DNA of 64,000 nt. Origin: Massilia sp. Mn16-1_5 (GTDB taxonomy: Bacteria; Pseudomonadota; Gammaproteobacteria; Burkholderiales; Burkholderiaceae_D). Positions within the stretch are counted from its first letter, which is position 1, and every line of letters starts with the position of its first letter. Where the stretch lies: the NCBI RefSeq assembly GCF_004798585.1, contig NZ_PPXQ01000005.1, positions 124,001 through 188,000 of the forward strand, in the 5' to 3' direction. A model generated the notes under the pieces. It was not told where the DNA came from and searched no databases. It was given only the letters and a program-made list of their open reading frames with translations. Both the position numbers and the translations under genes were made by a program. Shown here piece by piece: positions 9,714 to 19,223 of this stretch.

Positions 9714-10241
9714 ATGAGTGACAGCATCAGGATCGAAGAGAACGACCACCTGCGCGGCCCGCGCGACGCCCAGGTGACGCTGGTCGAATACGGCGACTTC
9801 CAGTGTCCCTATTGCGCCCGCGCGCATGCGGCGCTCAATCAATTGATGCGCCAGCATGAGGGGCGCGTGGCCCTCGTGTACCGCCACCTGCCCCTGAGCG
9901 ACTTGCACCCGTTTGCCGCCCGTGCTGCGGAAGCGGCCGAGGCCGCCGGCGCCCAGGGCAAATTCTGGGAAATGCACGACGCCCTGTTCGAGAACCAGGC
10001 CATGATGGGCGAGGATGCGCTGCCGGGCATCGCCGCCAGCCTGGGACTCGATACCCGGCGCTTTGCGCGTGAACTGGACGAGGGCAAGCACCGCGCCCGG
10101 ATCCAGGCCCAGGCCGAAGAGGCGCATGCGCTCGGCGCCAGCGGCACGCCGAGCTTCTTCATCAACGGCAAGCGCTACCACGGCGACTCGGACCAGGCAT
10201 CGCTGGCCGCGGCCTTGCAGGAAGCGCTCGGCCGCACCTGA
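9714..10241 (+). CDS. DsbA-family thioredoxin-fold protein (cytoplasmic, CPYC)
   Basis: 175 residues without a signal peptide. The thioredoxin-like N-terminus reads VTLVEYGDFQCPYCARAH, with a CPYC redox motif at about residues 31-34; helical insertion sequences follow (AARAAEAAEAAGAQGKFWEMHDALFENQ) and a cis-proline loop GASGTPSFFINGKRYHG closes the fold. This is the family of DsbA-like oxidoreductases, some of which are fused to NhaA. Lack of a leader argues for a cytoplasmic role, perhaps in stress repair. GGAGG precedes the ATG. It is distinct from the true periplasmic DsbA at 26.7-27.35 kb. Confidence 0.9.
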   Translation: MSDSIRIEENDHLRGPRDAQVTLVEYGDFQCPYCARAHAALNQLMRQHEGRVALVYRHLPLSDLHPFAARAAEAAEAAGAQGKFWEMHDALFENQAMMGEDALPGIAASLGLDTRRFARELDEGKHRARIQAQAEEAHALGASGTPSFFINGKRYHGDSDQASLAAALQEALGRT

Positions 10242-10267
10242 TCAGCGCCTGGCTGGAGCCCAGCCGC

Positions 10268-12436
10268 CTAGCGCTGCGCGCGCGGCTCCTGGGCCACGGT
10301 CGTGGCCGCCGATCCGCCCGCAGGCAGCGCGCCGCCCCGCTCCACCGGCTTGGCCGACCACTTCAGTTGCGCGACATCCGGCTCGCTCACGGCCACCCAG
10401 CCCGCCGCCGGCAGCAGCGGCACCAGCAGCAGCGCGACGATGTTGATGATCTTGATGAGCGGGTTCACCGCCGGGCCGGCCGTGTCCTTGTAGGGGTCGC
10501 CGACGGTGTCGCCGGTCACCGCCGCCTTGTGCGTATCGGACCCCTTGCCGCCGTAGTTGCCGTCCTCGATGTATTTCTTGGCATTGTCCCAGGCGCCGCC
10601 GCCGGTCGTCATCGAAATCGCCACGAACAGGCCGGTGATGATCGTGCCCATCAGCAGTCCGCCCAGCGCCGCCGGCCCCAGCAGCATGCCGACCGCGATC
10701 GGTACCACCACGGGCAAGAGCGACGGCAGGATCATTTCCTTGATCGCCGAGGCGGTCAGCATGTCGACCGCCTTGTGGTACTCGGGCTTCGCGGTGCCGG
10801 CCATGATGCCGCTGATCTCGCGGAACTGGCGCCGCACTTCAACCACGACCGCACCGGCGGCGCGTCCCACGGCCTCCATCGCCATCGCCCCGAACAGGTA
10901 GGGAATCAGGCCGCCGATGAACAGGCCGACGATGACCATGGGATTGGACAGCTCGAAGGCCATCGACATGCCGGCCGTGTCCAGCGCATGGCTGTAGTCG
11001 GCGAACAGCACCAGCGCCGCCAGGCCGGCCGAACCGATCGCATAACCTTTGGTCACGGCCTTGGTGGTGTTGCCCACCGCGTCCAGCGGGTCGGTAATGG
11101 CGCGCACCGAATCGGGCATGCCGCTCATTTCGGCGATGCCGCCTGCGTTGTCGGTGATCGGACCGTAGGCGTCGAGGGCGACGATGATGCCGGCCATCGA
11201 CAGCATCGAGGTGGCGGCAATCGCGATGCCGTACAGCTGGCCCAGCTGGTAGGCGACCAGGATCGCGATGCAGACCACCAGCACCGGATACGCGGTCGAC
11301 TTCATCGACACGCCGAGACCGGCGATGATGTTGGTGCCGTGCCCGGTGGTCGAGGCTTCGGCGATGTGGCGCACCGGCTTGAATTCGGTGCCCGTGTAGT
11401 ACTCGGTGATATAGACCATCAGCCCGGTCAGCACGATGCCGACGATCGCGCAGCCCAGCATGCTGGCGCGCATGGCGCTGTCTTCCCACACCAGCCAAGT
11501 GACGACGATGAAGCCGAGCAGCGACAGCCCGGCGGCCCACCACAGGCCTGTGTAGAGGGCCGACATGATCTTCCCGCTCGGCCGCGCGCGCACCATCGAG
11601 CAGCCGACGATCGAACCGAGGATGGAGACCGCGCCCAGCAGCAGCGGATAGATCACGGCCGCGCCGTTTTCGCCGCCCACCAGCAGTGCGCCCAGCAGCA
11701 TGGTGGCGATCAGGGTGACGACATAGGTTTCGAACAGGTCGGCCGCCATGCCGGCGCAGTCGCCGACATTGTCGCCCACGTTGTCGGCGATCACCGCCGG
11801 ATTGCGCGGATCGTCTTCCGGAATCCCGGCCTCGACCTTGCCGACCAGGTCGGCGCCGACGTCGGCGCCCTTGGTGAAGATGCCGCCGCCCAGGCGCGCG
11901 AAGATCGAGATCAGCGAGGCGCCGAAGGCCAGGCCGATCAGCGGCGCGATGATGTCGTGGCGGGTGCGGCCGCTGCCCTCGCCCATGCTGGTGAGGAACC
12001 AGTAGAACAGGGTCACGCCCAGGAGGCCGAGGCCGACCACCAGCATGCCGGTAATCGCCCCGCCCTTGAAGGCCACCGCCAGGGCTTCCTTCATCCCCGT
12101 GGCGGCGGCCTGTGCGGTACGCACGTTGGCGCGCACCGAGACGTTCATGCCGATGAAGCCGCAGGCGCCCGAGAGTACGGCGCCGGCGAAGAAGCCGAGC
12201 GCGGTCCAGGGACCGAGCAGCGCGTAGATGGCAATCAGCAAGACCAGCCCGACGATGCCGATGGTGCGGTACTGGCGCCCGAGATAGGCCGAAGCGCCTT
12301 CCTGGATGGCCTGGGCGATGGCGCCCATGGTGGCGTTGCCGGCATCCTGCCGGAGGATCCAGGTGCGGGCCCAGAGCCCGTAGACAACCGCGATGACGCC
12401 GCATGCCACGGCAAACGCGAGATAGTTTGCAGCCAT
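10268..12436 (-). CDS. hppA: Membrane proton-translocating pyrophosphatase, K+-independent type
   Basis: 722 residues with many hydrophobic helices, typical of the integral membrane H+-PPase that couples PPi hydrolysis to proton export. The substrate-binding segment [35 protein letters not shown] is complete, with the paired DNVGDNVGD aspartates. The K+-dependence loop reads [10 protein letters not shown]: lysine in this position, rather than alanine, marks the K+-independent, proton-pumping class. The last 40 residues are a polar tail beyond the usual end. It stands alone on the minus strand with 180 bases to adk upstream; its neighbours do not define an operon. Confidence 0.96.
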   Translation of the reverse strand: MAANYLAFAVACGVIAVVYGLWARTWILRQDAGNATMGAIAQAIQEGASAYLGRQYRTIGIVGLVLLIAIYALLGPWTALGFFAGAVLSGACGFIGMNVSVRANVRTAQAAATGMKEALAVAFKGGAITGMLVVGLGLLGVTLFYWFLTSMGEGSGRTRHDIIAPLIGLAFGASLISIFARLGGGIFTKGADVGADLVGKVEAGIPEDDPRNPAVIADNVGDNVGDCAGMAADLFETYVVTLIATMLLGALLVGGENGAAVIYPLLLGAVSILGSIVGCSMVRARPSGKIMSALYTGLWWAAGLSLLGFIVVTWLVWEDSAMRASMLGCAIVGIVLTGLMVYITEYYTGTEFKPVRHIAEASTTGHGTNIIAGLGVSMKSTAYPVLVVCIAILVAYQLGQLYGIAIAATSMLSMAGIIVALDAYGPITDNAGGIAEMSGMPDSVRAITDPLDAVGNTTKAVTKGYAIGSAGLAALVLFADYSHALDTAGMSMAFELSNPMVIVGLFIGGLIPYLFGAMAMEAVGRAAGAVVVEVRRQFREISGIMAGTAKPEYHKAVDMLTASAIKEMILPSLLPVVVPIAVGMLLGPAALGGLLMGTIITGLFVAISMTTGGGAWDNAKKYIEDGNYGGKGSDTHKAAVTGDTVGDPYKDTAGPAVNPLIKIINIVALLLVPLLPAAGWVAVSEPDVAQLKWSAKPVERGGALPAGGSAATTVAQEPRAQR

Positions 12437-12581
12437 ATCGTCCCCTTAGTTTTTCGATCAAGTCACAACAACACAACGAAGAATGCTTCCCTCACCGGCG
12501 AAGCAGTCTGACTCACTGCGTACTGCAAACCTTTGATTAAAACTTATGGTGCGACGGATGGCTGGAGCGGTCATCCGGGGC

Positions 12582-12608
12582 AAAAAAAAGCGGACCTTGC
12601 CGTCCGCT
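12582..12608 (-). terminator. Rho-independent terminator after adk
   Basis: On the minus strand the stem AGCGGAC-loop-GTCCGCT is followed by eight uridines, seven bases past the adk stop codon. Confidence 0.9.
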
Positions 12609-12615
12609 TATTGTC

Positions 12616-13281
<666 letters not shown>

Positions 13282-13469
13282 CTAAGACAGATGTTGAAAA
13301 TTGTTATTGTGTTGGCAATGAACGTCAATTGATGCATATCTGACTACCTTGGTACGAAACTTACCACAAAACCAAGCCCTAACGCCAATCCCGGCGCTTG
13401 CAACAAGGGTTTATTGAGGCAGAACAGACGGTCCGTGAATCAATTGCCACACAGATCAAAACGGACTAA

Positions 13470-14222
13470 TCAGGACGCATACTGCAGGCGGACCCGCGCC
13501 AGGTCTTCCGGCGTATCGACACCGGCCTCGGGCGCGCTGTCGGTGACGTGGACCGCGATCGGATAGCCATGCCAGAGCACGCGCAGTTGTTCGAGTGCTT
13601 CGACCTGTTCCAGCGGTGCCGGTTCCAGCCCCGGATACGCTTGCAGGAAGGCGTTGCGGTAGGCGTACAGGCCGATGTGGCGCAGCGGCGCATAGCCGGG
13701 AGGAAGCATGTCGCGGCTGGCGGCAAAGGCGTCGCGTGCCCAGGGGATGGTGGCGCGCGAGAAATACAGCGCCCTGCCCGCCTTGTCGAGCACGACCTTG
13801 ACGACGTTCGGATTGAAAACCTCAAGCACTTCGCTCAGCGGATGCGCGCAGGTGGCCATCGGCACGTCGACGCCGATGCGGCCGGCGCAGGCGGCCAGCA
13901 GCGCCGGGTCGATCAGCGGCTCGTCGCCCTGCAGGTTGACCACGACCTCGTCCTCGGCCAGGCCCAGTTCGCGCGCCACTTCGGCGATGCGGTCGGTGCC
14001 GGACGGATGGTCGGCACGGGTCATGCGCGCGTCGACCCCATGCGCCGCGCAGGCGGCCAGGATGTCAGCGTGGTCGGTGGCGACCACGATGCGGGCGGCG
14101 CCGGACTCGCGCGCACGCTCGGCGACGCGTACGACCATCGGTTTACCGCCCAGGTCGGCGAGCGGCTTGTTCGGCAGGCGGGTCGAGGCGAGCCGTGCCG
14201 GGATGATGACCGTAAAGCTCAT
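13470..14222 (-). CDS. kdsB: 3-deoxy-manno-octulosonate cytidylyltransferase
   Basis: 250 residues from [20 protein letters not shown]; the open frame continues upstream but the ATG at 14222 overlaps the stop of the Trm112-like gene by ATGA, the usual coupled arrangement. The enzyme activates KDO with CTP for lipopolysaccharide core synthesis. The N-terminal nucleotidyltransferase motif [15 protein letters not shown] and the metal-binding [10 protein letters not shown] segment (about 95-105) are intact. It sits at the end of a lipid A/KDO operon (lpxK, Trm112-like, kdsB), which fits its role. Confidence 0.97.
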   Translation of the reverse strand: MSFTVIIPARLASTRLPNKPLADLGGKPMVVRVAERARESGAARIVVATDHADILAACAAHGVDARMTRADHPSGTDRIAEVARELGLAEDEVVVNLQGDEPLIDPALLAACAGRIGVDVPMATCAHPLSEVLEVFNPNVVKVVLDKAGRALYFSRATIPWARDAFAASRDMLPPGYAPLRHIGLYAYRNAFLQAYPGLEPAPLEQVEALEQLRVLWHGYPIAVHVTDSAPEAGVDTPEDLARVRLQYAS

Positions 14223-14389
14223 ACCGGCTCGATCTTGCGCGCCTGGTCGGCCCACATGATCGGGATGCCGTCGCGGATCGGATAGGCAAGGCGGTCCGGA
14301 CGGCAGGTCAGTTCCTGGGCCTTCTTATCGTATTCGAGCGGCCCCTTGCACAAGGGGCAGACCAGGATATCAAGCAAGCGAGCGTCCAC
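14219..14389 (-). CDS. Trm112 family small zinc-ribbon-like protein
   Basis: 56 residues from a GTG at 14389, which has GGAGA six bases before it; a TTG start five codons earlier is possible. The sequence begins [19 protein letters not shown] and ends with [13 protein letters not shown], the Trm112/YcaR pattern. The N-terminal Cys-Pro-Leu-Cys is a half zinc-ribbon; the second cysteine pair is replaced by TCRP, as is common in proteobacterial members. Its position between lpxK and kdsB is conserved in many Burkholderiales and Gammaproteobacteria. Its start overlaps the lpxK 3' end and its stop overlaps kdsB, so all three are translationally coupled. Precise function unknown. Confidence 0.9.
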   Translation of the reverse strand: MDARLLDILVCPLCKGPLEYDKKAQELTCRPDRLAYPIRDGIPIMWADQARKIEPV

Positions 14390-15404
14390 GACATTTCTCC
14401 ACAATGAGGTCGGCCACGGCGGCGTCGATGCGCGCCGTGACCGGGACCACCCACAAGCGTGGATCGTCCTTCAGGTTTTCAAGTTGCCCACATTTTACTG
14501 CATCCTTCTCGGTGATCAGGATGACATCGGCATCGACCGCGGCAAAAGGGTTGTCGCGGAAATCGTAATGGTCGGGCAAAGGCAGCTCGTCGAAGGCGAG
14601 ACCGGCGCCGCGCAGCAGGGTGAAGAAGCGGCCCGGATTGCCGATGCCGGCAGCGGCCAGCACGCGCTGCCCGGCAAAGGAAGCCAGCGGCCGGCGCTCG
14701 CTCGCGGTCGCCAGGCGCTCGGCGCTGTCGCCCACCAGCTGCATCTGGAACGGCGCACCGCCGACCGCTGCTGCCAGTTCCGGCGTGATCTGCGGCGCGT
14801 TGACGACCGTGACGTCGCGCCGGCGCGAGCGCGGCTCGCGCAAGGGGCCGGCCGGCAGCAGCCAGCCATTGCCGGCGCCGCGGCCGTCGAACAGCAGCAC
14901 CTCGACGTCGCGCGCCAGCGCGTAATGCTGCAAGCCGTCGTCGGTGAGAACGACGTTCACGTCGGGATGCGCGGCCAGCAGCGCCCGGCCCGCCTCCACG
15001 CGCTTCCTGCCGACGAACACCGGTACGCCGGCGCGGCGCGCGATCAGCAGCGGCTCGTCGCCGACATCCACCGTATCGGAATCCAGCGTCACTTCGCGTG
15101 GCGCCTCGCCTTCGGCGCCATGGCCGCGCGAGATCACGCCCGGACGCAAGCCCGCGTCGGTCAAGGCTTGCGCCAGCCAGATCGTCAGCGGGGTCTTGCC
15201 GGTACCGCCAATAAAGATATTACCGACCACGACGACCGGCACCGGCAGCCGTCCTGCCTTCAGGATGCCGGCGCGGTAGAGGCCGGCACGCAGGCCGCTC
15301 AAAACACGGAACAGCAGCGAGACCGGCCACAGCGCACAGGCGAGCGGGCCCCGGCGCAGCCAGGCGCGTGTCAGTGTCGATTCAAGGGAATTATTTTTGG
15401 ACAT
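14370..15404 (-). CDS. lpxK: Tetraacyldisaccharide 4'-kinase
   Basis: 344 residues. LpxK phosphorylates the 4' position of the lipid A disaccharide at the inner membrane. It shows an N-terminal hydrophobic segment (about 20-45, [13 protein letters not shown]), the Walker-type [19 protein letters not shown] motif (about 57-75), and the conserved SRGHGAE and [12 protein letters not shown] segments. The gene is normally essential. Oddity: the ATG directly follows the U-run of a terminator-like hairpin, with no visible Shine-Dalgarno sequence, and no good alternative start is present nearby (see findings). Confidence 0.96.
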   Translation of the reverse strand: MSKNNSLESTLTRAWLRRGPLACALWPVSLLFRVLSGLRAGLYRAGILKAGRLPVPVVVVGNIFIGGTGKTPLTIWLAQALTDAGLRPGVISRGHGAEGEAPREVTLDSDTVDVGDEPLLIARRAGVPVFVGRKRVEAGRALLAAHPDVNVVLTDDGLQHYALARDVEVLLFDGRGAGNGWLLPAGPLREPRSRRRDVTVVNAPQITPELAAAVGGAPFQMQLVGDSAERLATASERRPLASFAGQRVLAAAGIGNPGRFFTLLRGAGLAFDELPLPDHYDFRDNPFAAVDADVILITEKDAVKCGQLENLKDDPRLWVVPVTARIDAAVADLIVEKCRGRSLA

Positions 15405-15439
15405 AAAAAAAGGCGCAGCACCAGGCAGGCACTGCGCCT
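15405..15439 (-). terminator. Terminator-like hairpin between exbD and lpxK
   Basis: On the minus strand, AGGCGCAG pairs with CTGCGCCT around a 13-base loop and is followed by seven uridines that run straight into the lpxK AUG. It has all hallmarks of a Rho-independent terminator, so exbBD and lpxK may be separated or joined by read-through. Confidence 0.8.
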
Positions 15440-15455
15440 ATCTGGTGCCGGGCGT

Positions 15456-15899
15456 TTACTTCTTGCCGCCGGTCTGGGCAGCGAAGGTCAGCTTGTCGTA
15501 GCCGGCCAGGCGTGCCGCCTCGAGTACGTTGATCACCATCTGGTGCATCGCGAACTGGTCGGCGTTGACGATGATGACGGGGTCCGCCACCGGCTGGCCG
15601 TTCGGGCCCTGGCGCGCGGCCGTTTTGAGGTCGTCGGCGAGGCCGGCGACGCCGTTGAAGGACACCGGCGTGTTGTTCACCGTGTAGTTGCCCTTGGCGT
15701 CAATCGTGACGTTGATCTCGAAGGGCTTCTCGGCCACCTTGTCAGCGTCGGCCGTCGGCAGCGTGATCTGCAGCTCGGTAAATTTACTGTAGGTGGTCGA
15801 GACCATCAGGAAGATGAGCACGACCAGCAGCACGTCGATGAAGGGGATCAGGTTGATCTCCGGATCCTCGCGCTTGCGGCCGCGGCGGAAATCCATCAT
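15456..15899 (-). CDS. exbD: ExbD/TolR family biopolymer transport protein
   Basis: 147 residues. The N-terminus EDPEINLIPFIDVLLVVLIFLMVSTTY holds the single membrane helix with the conserved aspartate (in PFIDV) that takes part in proton translocation; the remainder is a periplasmic domain. It partners ExbB to energise TonB-dependent outer membrane transport, and a TonB-dependent cobalamin receptor is encoded in this window. Its start overlaps the exbB stop by ATGA (two tandem ATG codons). No tonB is visible beside it. Assignment to ExbD rather than TolR is from the lack of tolA/tolB nearby. Confidence 0.93.
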   Translation of the reverse strand: MMDFRRGRKREDPEINLIPFIDVLLVVLIFLMVSTTYSKFTELQITLPTADADKVAEKPFEINVTIDAKGNYTVNNTPVSFNGVAGLADDLKTAARQGPNGQPVADPVIIVNADQFAMHQMVINVLEAARLAGYDKLTFAAQTGGKK

Positions 15900-16501
15900 T
15901 TGCGTGCCCCGTGGACGACGTCGACGAATTTCACGGCCTGCAGTTCCATGTCGATGATGAAGCTGTCGACCAGGGCGCGGAAGTGGCGGTAGAACACCAG
16001 GGCCGGCATGGCAATCGCGAGGCCGAAGCCGGTGTTATACAGGGCCACCGAAATACCGTGGGCCAGCTGGGCCGGGTTGGCGCCGCTGGCGTTTTGCGAA
16101 CCGAAAATCTCGATCATGCCGACCACCGTGCCGAACAGGCCCATCAGCGGCGCGAGCGAGGCAATCGTACCCAGGGTGGTCAGGAAGCGTTCCAGCACGT
16201 GGGCGACGCCGCGGCCGGCCTCCTCGATCGATTCCTTCATCACGTCGCGCGGGGCGTCGACGTTGCGCAGCGCGGCGGCCAGCACGGTACCGAGCGGGGA
16301 ATTCTGTTCCAGCGTGCCGATGATCTCGGGAGTGGCCTTCTTGTTGCGGTAGACCTGGATGACTTCGGCGAGCAATTGCTTCGGCAAGATTTTTTCACGG
16401 CGCAGGTAAATCAGGCGTTCAATGATCAAGGCCAGGGCGACGATGGAGGCGATCAGTAAGGGCCAGATAGGCCAGCCGGCGGCTTGAAGAATGGCGAACA
16501 A
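15896..16501 (-). CDS. exbB: ExbB/TolQ family proton channel protein (TTG start)
   Basis: 201 residues from a TTG at 16501 (reads MFAILQAAGWPIWPLLIASIV); GGAG lies five bases upstream, whereas the longer open frame to 16597 has an improbable Cys/Ser/His-rich N-terminus. The product has three membrane helices, the N-terminal one with the WPIWPLLIASIVALALIIER pattern, and the MotA/TolQ/ExbB signature LAPLMGLFGTVVGMIEIF (about 115-135) followed by ISVALYNTGFGLAIAMPALVFY. It forms the proton channel with ExbD. Upstream lies the repeated non-coding array. Confidence 0.94.
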   Translation of the reverse strand: MFAILQAAGWPIWPLLIASIVALALIIERLIYLRREKILPKQLLAEVIQVYRNKKATPEIIGTLEQNSPLGTVLAAALRNVDAPRDVMKESIEEAGRGVAHVLERFLTTLGTIASLAPLMGLFGTVVGMIEIFGSQNASGANPAQLAHGISVALYNTGFGLAIAMPALVFYRHFRALVDSFIIDMELQAVKFVDVVHGARK

Positions 16502-16603
16502 GAGAACTCCTGAAGATGAAGAATGGGATAAAGCTTCGCTGTAGAAACGGATGAGACGCGAATGCGGCAATGTAGCAAGTTGGCAGCAATGCGGCAAGTA
16601 CAG

Positions 16604-16668
16604 TTCTGCACAAGTTCTGTGGATAAAATTGTGCGCAAGGCCCTGCTCCAGATCAAAGAAGCTTGATT
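16604..16668 (-). repeat. Array module 1 (DnaA-box triplet; degenerate IHF site)
   Basis: Box a TTCTGCACA (plus strand, 16604), box b TTATCCACA (minus, 16618-16626, perfect consensus), box c TTGCGCACA (minus, 16630-16638). The TTGATT part of the IHF site is at 16663; the distal YAA is AAG, so only the strong half matches. Confidence 0.75.
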
Positions 16669-16768
16669 CTTAAGGGAATTTTTCCTCTGCGCAATTATGT
16701 AGCACCTGCAGAAACATGCGTTTTCAGACCGTAGACGCGGTGCTGTACGGGGGTTTCTCGGCGCCGAC

Positions 16769-16833
16769 TTGTAAACATTTTCTGTGGATAAAATTGTGCG
16801 CAATGGCCTCTACCAAGCAATAAGTTATTGATA
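16769..16833 (-). repeat. Array module 2 (DnaA-box triplet plus IHF consensus)
   Basis: Box a is the weakest (TTGTAAACA at 16769). Box b TTATCCACA and box c TTGCGCACA on the minus strand at 16783-16803 are identical to module 1, including the three spacer bases. The IHF-type 13-mer TAAGTTATTGATA starts at 16821 and matches the consensus exactly. Confidence 0.8.
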
Positions 16834-16909
16834 TTCATCAATATTTTCTTCAAGTTCAAAAATGAAGCACTTCCATGCTGCCCCTCGAAGCCATGCGTTT
16901 TGTCAGAGG

Positions 16910-16974
16910 TTTCCCACATTTTTTGTGGACAAAATTGTGAGCAAGGGGACCGAGCCCAATCCAAGTAATTGATT
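16910..16974 (-). repeat. Array module 3 (DnaA-box triplet plus IHF consensus)
   Basis: Box a TTTCCCACA (16910), box b TTGTCCACA (16924-16932), box c TTGCTCACA (16936-16944), IHF-type CAAGTAATTGATT from 16962, an exact consensus match. Boxes a and b form a CCACA-TTTTT-TGTGG hairpin. Confidence 0.8.
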
Positions 16975-17089
16975 TCATTAGAAAAAGAGTTGCTGGTGCA
17001 AAATTAGGCATGGGGCCTTGTCCACATCCACCGTCTCGGCCCAAGCGAAGTAGTGGAGCGTATGCCCTGCCTTGCCCGAGCGGCACCGT

Positions 17090-17154
17090 CTCTGCACACT
17101 TTCTGTGGAAAAGAATGTGCGCAAGCCCCCTTGCGTTCGCTTAAGTGCTTGATT
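17090..17154 (-). repeat. Array module 4 (DnaA-box triplet plus IHF consensus)
   Basis: Box a CTCTGCACA (17090), box b TTTTCCACA (17104-17112), box c TTGCGCACA (17116-17124), IHF-type TAAGTGCTTGATT from 17142, an exact consensus match. Confidence 0.8.
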
Positions 17155-17239
17155 CGACACAGATTAAAACGCGTGCTTGTTTTTACGGCAGTCCCGACAG
17201 TACGTCCAGGTGGCGTCCGGCAGCCAGCCGAGCCCAGCG

Positions 17240-17304
17240 TTCTACACATTTTCTGTGGACAAAATTGTGAGAAAGCACCTTGAGCTAGCGCAAGCTCTTT
17301 GTTT
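17240..17304 (-). repeat. Array module 5 (most degenerate copy)
   Basis: Box a TTCTACACA (17240), box b TTGTCCACA (17254-17262), box c TTTCTCACA (17266-17274). At the IHF position the sequence is TTGTTT instead of TTGATT and the distal half is lost, but the TTG is still at the same 45-bp offset. Confidence 0.65.
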
Positions 17305-17433
17305 TTAAAGGACAAAATATGCCTGCACAAAATCTTCGCAGTGGCCCGGGCGCAGCATAAGTGCTCTCATCGGGACGCGACCCAATCGTTTTCCAACCAG
17401 CCCAGCTTTCATGAACCTGCGTCGAAGAAGCGT

Positions 17434-17498
17434 CTTTGCACACAAACTGTGGAAAAGAGTGTGCGCAAGCTCAGGGTCTACACCTTAAGCGATTGATT
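17434..17498 (-). repeat. Array module 6 (DnaA-box triplet plus IHF consensus)
   Basis: Box a CTTTGCACA (17434), box b TTTTCCACA (17448-17456), box c TTGCGCACA (17460-17468), IHF-type TAAGCGATTGATT from 17486, an exact consensus match. Confidence 0.8.
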
Positions 17499-17557
17499 CG
17501 AAACAGAAAACCCCTACCTGCCCGCTTCTTGGGCAGTGCACAAGTCTTATGGAAGAG

Positions 17558-17622
17558 TTCCCCACATTTTTTGTGGATAACATTGTGTCCAAGTGCATTT
17601 CCCACCCTCTAAGTCCTTGATT
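17558..17622 (-). repeat. Array module 7 (DnaA-box triplet plus IHF consensus)
   Basis: Box a TTCCCCACA (17558), box b TTATCCACA (17572-17580, perfect consensus), box c TTGGACACA (17584-17592), IHF-type TAAGTCCTTGATT from 17610, an exact consensus match. It lies about 130 bp from the xseA start. Confidence 0.8.
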
Positions 17623-17753
17623 TAAAACAAATCGACCTGGGTTGCCAGCAAAAAAGGCGATATGCATACCTGTGCGATTCGGTACAAAAATCCCTTGTCG
17701 TCCGGCCCGGCATATGCCATAAGCTTTCCGCTTCATCTGTCCGCGATCACGCC

Positions 17754-19115
17754 ATGCTGAACCAACCCGACTCCGACGCCACCTACGCCGCGCCGCCCGT
17801 CCTCACCGTCTCCGCCCTGAATGCCCAGGTCGCGCGCCTCCTCGAACGTTCCTTTCCCCTGACCTGGATCGGCGGGGAAATCTCGAATTTCACCCGCGCC
17901 AGTTCCGGACACTGGTATTTCACCCTGAAGGACGACGCGGCCCAGGTGCGCGCGGTCATGTTCCGCGGCCGCGCCCAGTACGCCGGCTTCGTGCCGCGCG
18001 AAGGCGACAAGGTCGAGGTGCGCGCCCTGGTCACGCTGTATGGCGCGCGCGGCGATTACCAGATCAATGTCGAAGCGATCCGCCGTGCCGGCGTCGGACA
18101 GCTATACGAGGCCTTCCTGCGCCTGAAGGACAAGCTGACAAGCGCGGGCCTGTTCGACCAGGAGCGCAAGCGCGCCCTGCCCTTGTTTACACGCAGTATC
18201 GGCATCGTCACCAGCCCGCAGGCGGCCGCGCTGCGCGACATCCTCACGGCCCTGAAGCGGCGCGCGCCGCATGTGAACATCGTGCTGTATCCGGCGCCAG
18301 TGCAGGGCCAGTTCGCGGCCCAGAAAATCGCCGAAGCCATCATGACGGCGTCGCACCGGCTTGAAGTCGACGTGCTGCTGGTCTGCCGTGGCGGCGGCTC
18401 GATCGAGGATTTATGGAGCTTTAACGAGGAAGTCGTGGCGCGCGCCATCGCCGCCTGCAGCGTGCCCGTCATTTCCGGGGTCGGCCACGAGACCGACGTC
18501 ACCATCGCCGACTTCGCCGCCGACATGCGCGCCGCCACGCCGACGGCCGCGGCCGAACTGGCGGCCACGCCGCGCGATGACTGGATGGCTTCGCTGGCCG
18601 CCGACGCCACCGACCTGCGCCGCGCCATGCGGCGCCAGCTGTCGGAAGCGAACCAGGGCCTGGATAACCTCAGCCGCCGCCTGCTCAGCCCGACGGCGCA
18701 GATCGCGCACCAGCGCCTCAAGTTGCGCGCGGCGGCATCGAGCCTGACCCACGCGGTGCGCACGCCCCTGAACCGCGGCGGCGTGCTGCTGGCCCAGCTG
18801 CAGCAGCGCTGGGCCCGCCACCGGCCCGAGGTGCGCTCGCTGCGCGCCCAGCTCATCTCCGAAGGCCGCCACCTGAACGCAAGCCTGTGCGGCGCGGTCA
18901 AACAGCGGCGCGACGCCCTGGAAGCCCTGGCGGCCCAGCTGGAACTGCTGAACCCGCAGCGCACGCTCGAGCGCGGCTATGCGATCGTCAGCAATGCCGA
19001 CGGCCATGCACTGCGCGCGCCGGGCCAGATCAAGGCGCGCCAGGTGCTGATGGTGCGCCTGGCCGAGGGCAGCGCGGAGGTCAAGGTATCGAGCGTACAG
19101 GCGCGCATCGAATGA
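17754..19115 (+). CDS. xseA: Exodeoxyribonuclease VII large subunit
   Basis: 453 residues, normal length. The N-terminal OB-fold (about 15-115) carries the [29 protein letters not shown] pattern and [21 protein letters not shown]. The catalytic Exonuc_VII_L domain follows, with the conserved [24 protein letters not shown] and [20 protein letters not shown] segments and [31 protein letters not shown]. The C-terminus is a long arginine/leucine coiled coil that binds the small subunit XseB, and ends with the family's [13 protein letters not shown] motif. XseB is not in this window. It degrades single-stranded DNA from both ends in mismatch repair and recombination. Confidence 0.98.
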   Translation: MLNQPDSDATYAAPPVLTVSALNAQVARLLERSFPLTWIGGEISNFTRASSGHWYFTLKDDAAQVRAVMFRGRAQYAGFVPREGDKVEVRALVTLYGARGDYQINVEAIRRAGVGQLYEAFLRLKDKLTSAGLFDQERKRALPLFTRSIGIVTSPQAAALRDILTALKRRAPHVNIVLYPAPVQGQFAAQKIAEAIMTASHRLEVDVLLVCRGGGSIEDLWSFNEEVVARAIAACSVPVISGVGHETDVTIADFAADMRAATPTAAAELAATPRDDWMASLAADATDLRRAMRRQLSEANQGLDNLSRRLLSPTAQIAHQRLKLRAAASSLTHAVRTPLNRGGVLLAQLQQRWARHRPEVRSLRAQLISEGRHLNASLCGAVKQRRDALEALAAQLELLNPQRTLERGYAIVSNADGHALRAPGQIKARQVLMVRLAEGSAEVKVSSVQARIE

Positions 19116-19223
19116 GCTTGGCATCCTGATACGCAGCAAACAAGCAAGGTCACCCCATCCGGTTTAAAATATGCGCCGTTTCGGAAGAATTACTTCGTTT
19201 CCAACCAAATAGAGGAATAAGAC

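Larger units (their letters stand above)
16502..17753. other. 1.25-kb non-coding region with a sevenfold DnaA-box/IHF-site array
   Basis: No convincing gene is present between exbB and xseA, which are transcribed away from each other. The DNA is visibly less GC-rich than its surroundings and holds seven copies of a 65-bp module. In each, three DnaA-box-like 9-mers and an IHF-type site sit at fixed offsets, while the DNA between modules (59-129 bp) is unrelated in sequence. Successive modules start 165, 141, 180, 150, 194 and 124 bp apart. An extra DnaA-box-like TTGTCCACA lies at 17018-17026 on the plus strand. The promoters of exbB and xseA must also lie here but I cannot place them with confidence. 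Confidence 0.85.

Noticed and set aside
10367-12511. Plus-strand open frame (714 codons) opposite hppA
   Set aside because: Histidine/aspartate/arginine-rich antisense frame, no domain; hppA carries complete H+-PPase motifs.
16453-17330. Short minus-strand open frames with repeated peptides (for example QFCPQKM and HNFVHKK) in the array
   Set aside because: The repeated peptide is just the translation of the repeated DnaA-box DNA in one frame; no start signals or codon pattern support coding.
16604-17622. CRISPR array or integron attC array
   Set aside because: The repeats are not identical, inter-repeat spacing is irregular (124-194 bp), there are no cas genes, integrase or GTTRRRY-type attC core sites; the conserved parts instead fit DnaA boxes and an IHF site.
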